64,000 nt of DNA from an uncultured Myxococcales bacterium (GCA_903840165.1 CAIMEY010000115.1:1-64000), one strand, 5' to 3'; counted from the stretch's first letter, positions 34,329 to 43,680 are shown. The notes: a model not told the origin generated them from the sequence alone. Numbers and translations: made by a program.

Positions 34329-35595
34329 GCAGCACTTGGCCTTGTAGCTCGTGCCCCCACACGGGCGTGTTGTGGGATTTGGAGCGGCTGGTCGCGCCGT
34401 CCAGCGTCCAAGTCTGTCGCGGCCCCAGCAGGGTGAGCGTCGCCGTCCGCCCGGGCCGAATTTCCGCGCCAGGCAAGCCAAGCACGCGCCGCGGCCCTGC
34501 CACCAGGGCATCTAGGGCGATATACAACGGCAATTCGCCGGCGCGCACGCAGTCTAGGACCAAGGGCAACACAGTTTGCAGGCTGATCGAACCGGGCGAG
34601 GCGAGATCAAACTCCACTTCTTTATCACCAATGTTTTCAGGCATATGGTCGCTGCCGATCGCGTCAATCGTGCCATCCCGCAGTCCTTCGAGCAGGGCTT
34701 GGCGGTCGTCCTCACCGCGCAAGGGCGACACGAACTTCCACTGGCTGGCATAGTCTTGCAACTGCGCGTCCGTATAGCGCAAATGCCAGGGTGTAACCGC
34801 CGCCGTCACGGCCACGCCTTGGGCCTTGGCCTGCCTGATCAACTCGACGCTGCGCCGGCACGTGATCCGGGCAAAGTGCAGGCGTCCATGGGCCAATTGC
34901 GCCACAGCGATGTCGCGTGCGACGATGACCGACTCAGCCGCCGCCGGACAACCGCGCAGCCCAAGCCGCGTCGACCAAGGCCCCTCATGCATGACGCCCT
35001 GGCCGGCCAAATCGACGTCGAGGGGCTGCACGAAGACCGGTCGGTTGAAACCACGAGCGTATTCAAGGGCATGACGCAGCAGGCGCGCGCTTTGCACCGG
35101 ACGGTCGCCATCGCCAAAGCAGACAGCGCCTGCCTCAGCCATTTCTCCCATGGTTGCAAGGGATTTGCCCTCGCATCGATGGGTCAAGGCACCCTGAGGC
35201 AGCAGCTCACAGAGGCCGTGTTCGCGGGCGCGGCGGATGATCAACTCGGTGACGGCGTGGTCGTCGTTGCTGGGTTCGGTCAGTGGCGAGACGACAACGG
35301 CAGTGTAGCCACCTGCAACTGCGCACTCTGACAGGCTTTGTAGGTCCTCTTCGTGCTCATCGCCCGGTTCGCGGGCGCAGGCCAACAGGTCAACAAAGGC
35401 GGGAGCCAGGATGGCACCCGTGCCGAATACGACTTCGGAGTCAAGATCAGGCAACTGCGGCGCCATTTCAGCAATAATACCACGCTCAATGCGCACGTCA
35501 CAGGGCTCGCTGAGACCACTTCCCGGCGTGTGCACCTGGGCACCGCGGATCAGCAAGGACGGCAATTCCACCGCCGATAGAGGGGGACGCAACAT
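34291..35595 (-). CDS. pyrC': Non-catalytic dihydroorotase homologue (PyrC'/PyrX), ATCase partner
   Basis: 434 residues aligning along its length with class I dihydroorotase. The essential metal ligands are gone: the HxH of FVDLHVHLREPG reads FVDLLACAREPG (about 67-78), the later H of HxED reads VQPLDVD, HxSTxxS reads HFARITCRRS and TPHH reads TPWH. The downstream DGTIDAIGSDHMPE segment is kept. This is the known pattern of the inactive PyrC' that binds and stabilises aspartate transcarbamoylase, as in Pseudomonas. It sits directly after pyrB. ATG 35595 is chosen with GAGGAA six bases upstream; TTG 35607 is less likely. A catalytic pyrC must exist elsewhere. Confidence 0.85.
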   Translation of the reverse strand: MLRPPLSAVELPSLLIRGAQVHTPGSGLSEPCDVRIERGIIAEMAPQLPDLDSEVVFGTGAILAPAFVDLLACAREPGDEHEEDLQSLSECAVAGGYTAVVVSPLTEPSNDDHAVTELIIRRAREHGLCELLPQGALTHRCEGKSLATMGEMAEAGAVCFGDGDRPVQSARLLRHALEYARGFNRPVFVQPLDVDLAGQGVMHEGPWSTRLGLRGCPAAAESVIVARDIAVAQLAHGRLHFARITCRRSVELIRQAKAQGVAVTAAVTPWHLRYTDAQLQDYASQWKFVSPLRGEDDRQALLEGLRDGTIDAIGSDHMPENIGDKEVEFDLASPGSISLQTVLPLVLDCVRAGELPLYIALDALVAGPRRVLGLPGAEIRPGRTATLTLLGPRQTWTLDGATSRSKSHNTPVWGHELQGQVLLTLLRGRVVHQA

Positions 35596-35619
35596 GAGAT
35601 TCCTCAATCAGAGCAAAGA

Positions 35620-36612
35620 TTAAGCTGCTTGTTGCAGTCCCCGACTCAAGGCCACCAAGTACAGAACCGCCATGCGCACGGCCACGCCGTTTTCAACTTG
35701 CTGTAAAATAACCGATTGAGGCCCATCGGCGACTTCGGGCGAGATTTCCACGCCGCGGTTCATCGGCCCGGGATGCATGACCAGCGCGTGCGGTTTGGCC
35801 AAACGCAAGCGTTCTTGGTCGAGACCAAAAAACCGATGATATTCATGGGCATTAGGGAAGAAGTCGTTGCCCTGTCTCTCCCGCTGGATGCGCAACATCA
35901 TGACGACGTCGGCCCCTTCGAGCGCTGCCTCAACCCGCGGATGGGCGATGCAACCCAACTGCTCAATACCTGTAGGTAAAAGCGTCGCTGGACCCGCCAC
36001 GTGCACTTCTGCCCCCAGCGTCGCTAGGGCAAAGAGGTTGGAGCGCGCGACGCGGCTATGGCGAATGTCACCGATAATGGCGACCTTTTTCCCTGCCAAA
36101 TCGCCCAGTTTCTCGCGCATCGTCAGCACATCCAGCAGGCCTTGGGTCGGGTGCTCGTGGGCCCCATCGCCGGCATTGACGATGCCGCAGCCGATACGCT
36201 GGGCCAAGAATTGCGGTGCACCGGAGCAACTATGGCGAATCACAACGATATCGGGCCCCATGGCCTCCAAGTTGCGGGCTGTGTCGAGCAGCGTTTCGCC
36301 CTTGCTGAGGGCACTGGTCGACGCCGTGAAACTCATGGTATCGGCAGACAATCGTTTGGCGGCCAGTTCGAAACTCATGCGGGTTCGCGTCGAGTTCTCG
36401 ACAAAGAGCGTCAAGACAGTGACGCCACGAAGCGTCGGTAACTTCTTGATTCTCCGTGCATTAACCGCCTTCATGTCCGCGCTGAGGTCCAAGATGGCCA
36501 GCAGGTCCTGCCGCGACAGGTCTTGCAGGCCGAGCAGGTGGCGCAGTTGCGGCAAGGGTCGAGCGAGTGAAATGCCTGAATTCTGGCCGGTTTGTCCGGT
36601 GGCTTCCATCAT
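35620..36612 (-). CDS. pyrB: Aspartate carbamoyltransferase catalytic chain
   Basis: 330 residues. It catalyses carbamoyl phosphate + aspartate to carbamoyl aspartate, the committed step of pyrimidine synthesis. All hallmark segments are present: ENSTRTRMSFE (carbamoyl phosphate loop), TSALSKGET (the Lys loop), IRHSCSGAPQFLA, NAGDGAHEHPTQGLLD, IGDIRHSRVARSN and HPGPMNRGVEI. ATG 36612 overlaps the pyrR stop by 4 bp (ATGATGA-type junction), so the two are translationally coupled. Followed by pyrC' 24 bp downstream. No pyrI is present. Confidence 0.96.
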   Translation of the reverse strand: MMEATGQTGQNSGISLARPLPQLRHLLGLQDLSRQDLLAILDLSADMKAVNARRIKKLPTLRGVTVLTLFVENSTRTRMSFELAAKRLSADTMSFTASTSALSKGETLLDTARNLEAMGPDIVVIRHSCSGAPQFLAQRIGCGIVNAGDGAHEHPTQGLLDVLTMREKLGDLAGKKVAIIGDIRHSRVARSNLFALATLGAEVHVAGPATLLPTGIEQLGCIAHPRVEAALEGADVVMMLRIQRERQGNDFFPNAHEYHRFFGLDQERLRLAKPHALVMHPGPMNRGVEISPEVADGPQSVILQQVENGVAVRMAVLYLVALSRGLQQAA

Positions 36613-37205
36613 CTCTCGTCCTTGCTGGCGCCAATCCACCGCGACGCCCCATCGATGCGACCGTCCGCATCGTAGGTCAGGCGCAGGCTTTCGCCCGCCG
36701 CCATGGCCACAGATTGCCCCACAATCTCAGCATCAATGGGCAGTTCGCGACCTTGGCGGTCGACCAGCACGGCCAACTTGACCGCAGCCGGCCGGCCGTA
36801 ATCGAGCAGTTCATGCAACGCGGCGCGCACGGTCCGCCCCGTATGCAACACATCGTCTACAAGAAGGATTCTCTGCCCCGAGGGGTCTCCAGGCAGCGCA
36901 GTGCGACCCGCAGCAGCCCGCGGCGCCTTGAGCCACGCGTCGTCCCGGTAGAGCGTGACGTCCAGGGTGCCCATTGGCGGGCGAAAGCCTTCCGATAAGA
37001 AAATAATATCGGAGAGTTCCTGCGCCACTGCCACCCCACCGTGGTGGATGCCGATGAGCCATGGCGGCCTCTGCCTCCAAGTATCGGGGCCATCAGGCCA
37101 ACTCAGTTCGGCCAAGGCATCGACCATAGACCGCAACATCATTTGGATATCGCCGCGATCTAGCGTTTGCGCCGGCTCCGGCCCGGGCCCTAGAACGTGT
37201 CGCAC
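36609..37205 (-). CDS. pyrR: PyrR bifunctional regulator/uracil phosphoribosyltransferase
   Basis: 198 residues. The PRPP-binding loop ILLVDDVLHTGRTVRAAL and the WLIGIHHGGVAVAQELSD and DVTLYRDDAW segments are typical of PyrR. In Firmicutes PyrR binds pyr mRNA to attenuate transcription; in Gram-negatives the regulatory role is uncertain, and no clear attenuator was seen here. The start at GTG 37205 is proposed because GGAGGG sits just before it; it overlaps the end of lepB by 16 bp. ATG codons further in would remove the conserved LDRGDI segment. Confidence 0.9.
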   Translation of the reverse strand: MRHVLGPGPEPAQTLDRGDIQMMLRSMVDALAELSWPDGPDTWRQRPPWLIGIHHGGVAVAQELSDIIFLSEGFRPPMGTLDVTLYRDDAWLKAPRAAAGRTALPGDPSGQRILLVDDVLHTGRTVRAALHELLDYGRPAAVKLAVLVDRQGRELPIDAEIVGQSVAMAAGESLRLTYDADGRIDGASRWIGASKDER

Positions 37206-38290
37206 GTGCCCTCCGGCAAGGTCTGGTGGACAAAGCTGCCGATGCGCGAGACGTCCGTAGCATACCACAGCACGCCGGCCTTGCCCTTGATGGTGTTCAG
37301 GGGCACAAGGCCAAAGAACCGGCCATCCTTGGAGTTATCGCGGTTGTCGCCCATGACCAGCACGCTGCCCGAGGGCACCTCAAACTCGGGGAAGTTCTTG
37401 TTTTCCGGGGGACAATACAGGGTCGCGTGCGGGCCCATGCGCAGGGCGTCAAACACCACCGGTGGCCAATCCGCCACATTGTCAAAACTCGGCTGATCCC
37501 CTGAAGTTGCATGGTGTTGTGAAACGTAAGTGATGCCGCCCAGACATTCTCGCCACTGCACGCACCGGTGTCCCGCTTGACCTTCCTGCCCGCAATCTGC
37601 ACTTTCCGAAATCACCTTATGCGGTACGGGCTTGCCATTGCGGTAGATGACGTTGTCGGCCACATGAACCTTGTCCCCAGCAACGCCAATCACGCGTTTG
37701 ATCAGGTCCTTACCTGCCGAGTCGGCGTCGTCGTCATAGGGATAGTCGAAGATGACGATCTCGCCCGGCTTGGGCTCGCGCAAGGTCAGGAACTTGATGC
37801 GCGTGAACGGAATCTTGAGCCCGTACAGGAACTTATTGACAAAGAGGTGGTCCTGGATTTGCAAGGACGGGATCATGGAACCCGTTGGAATCTTGAAGGC
37901 TTCAAAGACAAAAGCGCGAATCACCAGGGTAAGCACCACGGCCCAGGCAATCGCCTCGACGTATTCGCGAAATACCGACTTGCGATGCTGCCCCAGATGC
38001 GTCTCCAGGCTTGCGTCAAATTCCTCTGTCGCCGTTAGCAGTTGCTCAGCCCAGCCAGCGCGGTGGTCCGCCTTGCGCGCGCTGCGAAGGGCTTGTAATT
38101 GCTGGGTGAGGCTGTGGCGAACGCCGCCGTCCAGCTTGTCACCGTGCTTGGCCAGAACGCGGCTGCCACTCTCTTGCAAATGGGCAGCGCGGGCCTCCAG
38201 TTCTTTGATAAACCGCTTGAAAGCCTTGGGATCTCCGGGAATTTGCGACTTCGTGCTGGGGCTGCTCGCTGGCGAAACGGACTCGGACAT
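37190..38290 (-). CDS. lepB: Signal peptidase I
   Basis: 366 residues. The catalytic Ser lies in KIPTGSMIPSL and the Lys in LIKRVIGVAGD; GDNRDNSKDGRFFG is the conserved box E. One membrane segment (AIAWAVVLTLVIRAFVF) precedes the catalytic domain. Unusually, about 105 residues of charged, helical sequence come before it (FKRFIKELEARAAHLQESG and onward), probably a cytosolic coiled extension. It removes signal peptides from exported proteins, many of which are encoded in this window. ATG 38290 has GAGGAA upstream. It overlaps pyrR, giving lepB-pyrR-pyrB-pyrC'. Confidence 0.94.
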   Translation of the reverse strand: MSESVSPASSPSTKSQIPGDPKAFKRFIKELEARAAHLQESGSRVLAKHGDKLDGGVRHSLTQQLQALRSARKADHRAGWAEQLLTATEEFDASLETHLGQHRKSVFREYVEAIAWAVVLTLVIRAFVFEAFKIPTGSMIPSLQIQDHLFVNKFLYGLKIPFTRIKFLTLREPKPGEIVIFDYPYDDDADSAGKDLIKRVIGVAGDKVHVADNVIYRNGKPVPHKVISESADCGQEGQAGHRCVQWRECLGGITYVSQHHATSGDQPSFDNVADWPPVVFDALRMGPHATLYCPPENKNFPEFEVPSGSVLVMGDNRDNSKDGRFFGLVPLNTIKGKAGVLWYATDVSRIGSFVHQTLPEGTCDTF

Positions 38291-38610
38291 GGGTTCCTCA
38301 GACGGGTACGGCGCAGGCGCAGCCTAGGGCAGCGGCGCAATTGCGGGGTAGGGAAACTGGCGAAGAAAACAATGGTTTTGCCGACTACGCCGGTCCTGCG
38401 ACACGCCATGTGCCGGGCCAGCGGTCGGTACAACCCTGCGCTGGCCGCGCGCATTCCGTCCACGCGGCGTAGCCTACCCTGAGGCCGGCGGAATGCCAAC
38501 TGAGGTAGCCCTAACAAGATTCCCGGTCCCGTGATCAGCGACCGCTGGCTAAGCCGAGCGCGGAGGAACGGCCGGGGCCCATGTAGTTGATTGGTAGGCC
38601 AATTGCCGAC
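38291..38610. other. Intergenic region, nothing supported
   Basis: 320 bp between the end of the giant Cys-rich gene and the start of lepB, both on the minus strand. It should hold the lepB promoter, but no convincing -35/-10 pair, tRNA, terminator or ORF was found on either strand. Confidence 0.3.
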
Positions 38611-41600
38611 TTAGGGACCAATGCGCAGCATCACGTCGTCGATGGCGACACCGGCCCCGCTGTTGGCAATGCAGTCCACGGAATCAAAGGCGAAAACCAC
38701 AACGACGCTCTTGCCTGCCAGTGCCGACACGTCGAGTTGCTGGTCTTTCCAGGTCTTGAGGGCGGCGTTCTTGTCAATCGCCAGCTGCACAGGCGGCAAT
38801 TTGCCACTGATATCTTTAACTTGAACTGTCAGGACATCCACCGATGCCAGGGTCTCGGTGTCGACATAGGCCGCAAACTGCAACCAAAGCTTTGAAAGCC
38901 CAGAAAGTACAGGTAGTTGAATCGGCGCGCCAGTGATGGTGCCCGCCACGTGACCGCTGGCCCCTGAGCCGCCCGTGCAACTGAAGTCGGAGCCGCCCAA
39001 CGCATTGCTTGCATTGAAGTTTAGCGAGCAGTCTGGACTCTTGGCGGCAATCCCCGTCGCATCAACGCCCCAGGTTGCTGGGCCCGCAAGGCCGGTCTTG
39101 GCCACTGTCCAACTCGCTGCATTTGCGCAGGTAATCATGTCAGCAAAGGTAGGAGCCGCCTGCACTTGCAGTTGCAGGTCATCGATGAACCAGCCGGCGC
39201 CGGTATTGAACAGGCCATCGACGCTATCAAAGCGGAAACGAAGGCGAACCACCTTGCCGGCGGCGCTCGAAAGGTCTAACCAGTTCCAGCGCCAGCCCTT
39301 CATCACGCTGCTCAAGTTGACCTGTTGCGCGGGGACCAGGGTGCTGGCAAAGGCGTCGGCGGTGACTTCCACGTAGCGCAAATCGTGGCTGGCGTCGACT
39401 TCTACGTCGACCCATTCCTTCCACAAAAGCGTAATCGGCGCGCCGGGTTTTACCTGGGTCAGGTTGATCACCGGCGACAGGGCTAGGCCGCTGACGGCAC
39501 CATTGTCGTAGTTCTTGCCGTTGTTGAAGTTGAGGCTATTGCCTTGGACAGCGCCCGGCGGATTGGGCGAATTGTCAATCGCCCAGAGGGATTGGCTGCC
39601 CACGGGCCCCTGGAATTGCCAGCCGTTGCTATTGCCGGAAAACGGTTCGTCTAGGCTGGCGCCGGCGGCAATCATCACCACGGGCCCGGCGTAGAGGTTG
39701 ACTTCGTCGACAAACCAGCCCGCGCCGCTGTTGCTGAGATTGTCCACGGAATCAAAGCGAAAGCGCATCTGGAACTTCTTGCCGGCCAGCGTGCCGATGG
39801 GCAGGGCTTCGAGGCGCCATTGCTTGGAGCCCACGCTGTTATCTAGTTGAAAGGCAAGGGCAATTGTTGCAAATCCATCGGTAGAGAATTCGACCAACCG
39901 TTTGTCGTAATCGGCTTGAATTTCAACGTCCGCGTACGAGTAAAAAGCGAGGGTCAGGGGCGGTGCGGGCAGCGCCGTGGCGTCGATCCAGAATTTGCCA
40001 ACCGCCTGTCCGCTGACGCTGGGGAGGCTAGGGTCATTGTAATCTTTGCTATTATTGAAGTTTAGGCTGGCAAGCCCGGTGAGCGCACCGCCAGGATTGG
40101 GCGTGGCGTCGGCCTGCCATTTGACGGTGCTGCTCTTGCTGCTGCCGCTCCACAACGCGTCGGCGTAGTCGATGGGCGAAGTGAAAGGGATGGAAAATAC
40201 GGGACAAGCCGACTGGCCTTGGGCAATGGCAAAGACGCAGTTGCCGGCGTTGGTGTCGCAACTATCCGTAGTGCAAGGGTTATTGTCGTCGCATAGTGTG
40301 GCCTTGCCCGCCACGCACTTGCCGGTGGCGCAGGTATCGCCGACGGTGCAAGCGTTGCCATCGTTACACTTAGCGATATTATTGACATGGCTGCACTTTG
40401 CGCCCACGGGATCGCACGTATCGCCGGTGCAGGCGTTGCCGTCGTCGCAGGTCGCTGCTGCCCCGCCCTGGCACTGACCTTGGCTGCAAAATTCCCCTAC
40501 GGTGCAGAAGTTTCCGTCATTGCAGGCGATTGCATTGGCCTTGTGCGTGCAGCCGCCGCTCGCTGGGTTGCAACTGTCGTCGGTGCATGGGTTGCCGTCG
40601 TCACAGCTCTGCGGCGAGCTTCCCTGGCAAGCGCCTGACAGATCGCAGTTATCGATGAGCGTGCACGGATTATTGTCATTGCAGGGCCCTTTGGCCGGCG
40701 TGTTGGTGCAAACGTTGGCGACGCAGCCATCTGCCGTGCAAGGGTTTGCATCGTCACAGCTTTTCCCTTGGCCCAGGCATTTTCCCGCCACGCAAGCGTC
40801 CTGGACGGTGCAGCCGTTGCCGTCATCGCATTTGCTGCCGTCGGCGATGGCTTTGTGCTGGCACGCCAACTTGGGGTCGCAGACGTCGGTGGTACACGGG
40901 TTGAAATCGTTGCAGTCAATAACGAGTAATCCTAAGCACTTACCGCCTTGGCAGACGTCGTCGGTGGTGCACACGTTGCCGTCCGAGCACAAGGCGGCGT
41001 TGTTGACGAACTGACAACCAGCTTGGGTATCACAGCTGTCATTGGTGCATAAGTTCGAGTCGTTACAGACGACTGCCGTGCCTAGGCAGGCGCCATTCTT
41101 GCACGCGTCCCCGCTGGTGCATGCGTTGTCGTCATTGCAGTTGCCGCCACTGCTGCTGTGGCTGCACCCGGCGATCGGGGTACAACTATCTGTTGTGCAT
41201 GGGTTATCGTCGTCGCAGCTGCTGGCCCCTCCGGGCACGCAGGCGCCGCCCTGGCAGGTGTCGCCACTGGTGCAGGCATTGCCGTCGCTGCAACCGCCTG
41301 GGCCTGGGACGGCTTGGCAGCCGGACTTGCCATCGCAACTGTCTATTGTGCAAGCATTTCCGTCGTCGCAGACGATCTTCTGGCCCACGCACTCGCCGCC
41401 CGTGCACGTATCCTTTTGGCTGCAGACGCTGCCGTCATCGCAAGGATTGCCATCGGCGATTTGGCTACTGACGCAGGTGCCCGTCGTGGGGTTGCAACTG
41501 TCGATTGTGCAAGGTTTTCCGTCATTGCAGACCTTCGAGTTGCCTGAGCAACCGCCGCCGCCGCAGGTGTCTCCGGTGGTGCAGGCACTGCCATCGTCGC

Positions 41601-43086
41601 ATGGTTCCGCGTTGGCCGCGAAGACGCAACTGCCACTGCCTGGATTGCAACTATCTGTGGTGCAAGGATTTTTATCGTCGCAGCTCACGGCCTTGCCGGC
41701 GGCGCAGAGCCCCTTGCTGCACGCGTCGCCCTGCGTGCAGGGGTTGCTATCGTCGCAACTCGCTGTATTTGCAGAAAAAATGCACGAATTGTCGAGGCAG
41801 GCGTCATCGGTGCAAGGATTGTCGTCACTGCAGAACTTACCGATTCCCTTGCAGATCCCGCCCTTACAGACATCGCCGCTGCTGCAGGGGTTGCCGTCGT
41901 CACATGCGGCCGCATTGGCACTGTGTTGGCAGCCCAGGCTGGAATCGCATTTGTCGTCTGTACAGGGATTTTTATCATTACAGTCAATGGCTTGGCCCTT
42001 GCAAGCCCCGCCGGCGCATGCATCGCCGACGCTGCAGGCGTTGCCGTCGTCGCACGCCTTGCCATCGCCCGCGCCCAGGTGCTGACAGCCCGTTGCTGCG
42101 ATGCAACTATCGTCAGTACAAGCATTTTTGTCGTCACAGGGATTGGCAGGCCCGCCTTGACACAGGCCTGCGCTGCACGAGTCGCCCAGGGTGCAGGGAT
42201 CGCCGTCTTCACACGCGCCCTGATTGGCTTTGGCCGTGCAACCGGTGATGGGGTCACAGGCGTCGTCCGAGCACGGATTGCCATCGTCACAGGCAATGGC
42301 CGAGCCAGCGCAGGTGCTATTGCTGCATATGTCCCCTTGGGTGCAGGCATTATTGTCGGAGCAGGGGGCTGCGTTGCCGATGTGGCTGCAGCCGGCCGTC
42401 GGGTCGCACAATTCGTCCGTGCAGGGATTGTCATCTGTGCAAGGCATTGTAGCGCCACCACATTCTCCGCCGGTGCATAGGTCAGGTCCGGTGCAGGCGT
42501 TGCCATCGTCACAGGCCGAAGCGTCGGCAATGGGCTTGGTTGAGCAATTGCCCGTTTCTGCGTTGCACCATGCTGACTTACAAGGCAACGCGGCTGCCCA
42601 AGCTTGGCATTGTGCGTCGCTGCTGCATGTTGGGCCGGTCGCGGCAGCGCCCGAATCAGTGGCGGCTGAATCGGCGGTGCCGGCGTCCGATCCCTGCGCG
42701 GCATCGCCCCCGGACAAGGCATCGCCTAGAGCAGCGCCGTCTGATTGTAAAGAAATATCAAGAGGTTCAATGGCATCTGCAGCGGCATCGGTGCTCGGCG
42801 TATCCGTTGTCGTGCTGCCGCTGCCTTTGACATCAGCGCCTTGGCCGCCCATGGAACCGGCGTCCAGGCTGAAGGACACCCCGCTCGCGACGTCCACGGT
42901 GGTCAATGGGGCGCTGTTGCTGCAGGCAATCGGGGCAGCCAGCAGCCCGAAAATGCCCAACGTCTTAGGGAATGTCGCGGTCCCCGCGAGCGACAACGGC
43001 GCGACCCAGCCCGCCGCCCGCAGGCAGGTCCAAGTTGGCCATCGGTGGCGGAGTCTGATTCGCAAGCCTGCAATCCTATGAGCCAT
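38611..43086 (-). CDS. Giant Cys-module lipoprotein with three C-terminal jelly-roll repeats
   Basis: 1491 residues. An N-terminal hydrophobic region ends in a lipobox (FGLLAAPIAC, about residue 54 of a long leader). An Asp/Gly/Ser/Thr linker follows. Then come 15 bipartite Cys modules of ~46 residues alternating CxDGNxCTxGDxC and CDDxNPCTxDxCD, each rich in Asp/Asn. The last ~480 residues hold three similar beta-sandwich units ending FRFDSVDNLSNSGAGWFVDEV, FRFDSVDGLFNTGAGWFIDDL and FAFDSVDCIANSGAGVAIDDV, reminiscent of MAM/concanavalin-like domains. Surface adhesin-like role by inference; disulfide- and possibly Ca-stabilised. The ribosome binding site before ATG 43086 is weak; a TTGACA-type promoter lies upstream. 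Confidence 0.85.
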   Translation of the reverse strand: MAHRIAGLRIRLRHRWPTWTCLRAAGWVAPLSLAGTATFPKTLGIFGLLAAPIACSNSAPLTTVDVASGVSFSLDAGSMGGQGADVKGSGSTTTDTPSTDAAADAIEPLDISLQSDGAALGDALSGGDAAQGSDAGTADSAATDSGAAATGPTCSSDAQCQAWAAALPCKSAWCNAETGNCSTKPIADASACDDGNACTGPDLCTGGECGGATMPCTDDNPCTDELCDPTAGCSHIGNAAPCSDNNACTQGDICSNSTCAGSAIACDDGNPCSDDACDPITGCTAKANQGACEDGDPCTLGDSCSAGLCQGGPANPCDDKNACTDDSCIAATGCQHLGAGDGKACDDGNACSVGDACAGGACKGQAIDCNDKNPCTDDKCDSSLGCQHSANAAACDDGNPCSSGDVCKGGICKGIGKFCSDDNPCTDDACLDNSCIFSANTASCDDSNPCTQGDACSKGLCAAGKAVSCDDKNPCTTDSCNPGSGSCVFAANAEPCDDGSACTTGDTCGGGGCSGNSKVCNDGKPCTIDSCNPTTGTCVSSQIADGNPCDDGSVCSQKDTCTGGECVGQKIVCDDGNACTIDSCDGKSGCQAVPGPGGCSDGNACTSGDTCQGGACVPGGASSCDDDNPCTTDSCTPIAGCSHSSSGGNCNDDNACTSGDACKNGACLGTAVVCNDSNLCTNDSCDTQAGCQFVNNAALCSDGNVCTTDDVCQGGKCLGLLVIDCNDFNPCTTDVCDPKLACQHKAIADGSKCDDGNGCTVQDACVAGKCLGQGKSCDDANPCTADGCVANVCTNTPAKGPCNDNNPCTLIDNCDLSGACQGSSPQSCDDGNPCTDDSCNPASGGCTHKANAIACNDGNFCTVGEFCSQGQCQGGAAATCDDGNACTGDTCDPVGAKCSHVNNIAKCNDGNACTVGDTCATGKCVAGKATLCDDNNPCTTDSCDTNAGNCVFAIAQGQSACPVFSIPFTSPIDYADALWSGSSKSSTVKWQADATPNPGGALTGLASLNFNNSKDYNDPSLPSVSGQAVGKFWIDATALPAPPLTLAFYSYADVEIQADYDKRLVEFSTDGFATIALAFQLDNSVGSKQWRLEALPIGTLAGKKFQMRFRFDSVDNLSNSGAGWFVDEVNLYAGPVVMIAAGASLDEPFSGNSNGWQFQGPVGSQSLWAIDNSPNPPGAVQGNSLNFNNGKNYDNGAVSGLALSPVINLTQVKPGAPITLLWKEWVDVEVDASHDLRYVEVTADAFASTLVPAQQVNLSSVMKGWRWNWLDLSSAAGKVVRLRFRFDSVDGLFNTGAGWFIDDLQLQVQAAPTFADMITCANAASWTVAKTGLAGPATWGVDATGIAAKSPDCSLNFNASNALGGSDFSCTGGSGASGHVAGTITGAPIQLPVLSGLSKLWLQFAAYVDTETLASVDVLTVQVKDISGKLPPVQLAIDKNAALKTWKDQQLDVSALAGKSVVVVFAFDSVDCIANSGAGVAIDDVMLRIGP
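40225..42515. repeat. Coding tandem repeats: 15 Cys-rich double modules
   Basis: About 2.3 kb of degenerate tandem repeats of roughly 135-150 bp encoding the alternating CxDGNxCTxGDxC / CDDxNPCTxDxC half-units of the giant lipoprotein. The antisense strand stays open for long stretches (for example 41042-42085) purely because of this periodicity. Copies are diverged rather than identical, which points to old expansion instead of recent slippage. Confidence 0.85.
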
Positions 43087-43212
43087 TGTCGACGTTTTGC
43101 GGAAATCACCACGGGTCCATGGGCGCAGGGGGCCGATGGCGGGACCCAAGAGAGCGCTCGCCTCGGCGGTACATGCTTGAAAGCAAGCGCAAACCGGGCT
43201 CTCCAGCCGATC

Positions 43213-43241
43213 AGTCTGCGGATGCCGCTCGGGGCTGTCAA
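43213..43241 (-). promoter_or_regulatory. Possible promoter of the giant Cys-module gene
   Basis: A perfect TTGACA (43241-43236) with a 17-bp spacer before CAGACT (43218-43213), a weak -10, on the minus strand. It would give a leader of about 120 nt. Confidence 0.35.
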
Positions 43242-43243
43242 GG

Positions 43244-43261
43244 AAAACGCCCCGTGGGGGC
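43244..43261 (-). terminator. Terminator-like hairpin on the minus strand
   Basis: Read on the minus strand, GCCCC-CAC-GGGGC (43261-43249) is followed by GTTTTCC. The stem is only 5 bp and the T-run is short. It sits just upstream of the candidate promoter of the Cys-module gene and could insulate it. Confidence 0.25.
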
Positions 43262-43680
43262 TGCAGCTAACGTGTGGGTCAGCTTGGCGTTGTCACCCAT
43301 GAACACCGCTGAATAACGGGCAGTTGACAGAAGCGGCACAACGGGCCACCAACGTTGCGCGACGGACGGGCGATGGCGGGTGAGACCGGTAGATCTTTAC
43401 GAAACAGAGGGTTACCTTGGTGGGCCCCTTGGCTTTGGCCGCGGCACCTGAGGCGACCAAAACCCAAGCGGCCCCTTGACATTGTCCTGCCGATGCAACA
43501 AGTTGGTCGACGTGCGCGGGTTTTAGCCCGCCGGGGCGATAGCACTCAGCGCCGGACGGTTGGTCGCGGCTGCAGCAAGAACGTAGGGGTGCACCGTGGC
43601 GTGCGGACCGGATCTGGCTGAAGTCATTAACTAATAACGGCTACCTTGGGCGATCGCTGGTTGCGTAGCAGGAGGCGTAG
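43262..43680. other. Long intergenic region upstream of zapA, structured but no gene
   Basis: About 420 bp without a credible ORF. It can form several stems, for example GGGTT plus TTGGT near 43402-43413 with ACCAA plus AACCC near 43459-43468, and GCGGG-TTTTAG-CCCGC near 43516-43531. In many proteobacteria 6S RNA lies beside zapA and the 5-formyl-THF cyclo-ligase gene, so a structured RNA is conceivable, but I cannot show the 6S consensus here. Confidence 0.3.

Noticed and set aside
40502..42248. Long plus-strand reading frames opposite the Cys-module repeats
   Set aside because: They arise from the periodic codon pattern of the repeats on the other strand, have Ser/Gln/Leu-rich or Arg/Cys-rich monotone composition and no ribosome binding sites.
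40225..42515. CRISPR array
   Set aside because: The repeats are ~135-150 bp, diverged, in frame and protein-coding; no short identical repeats with unique spacers exist anywhere in the window.
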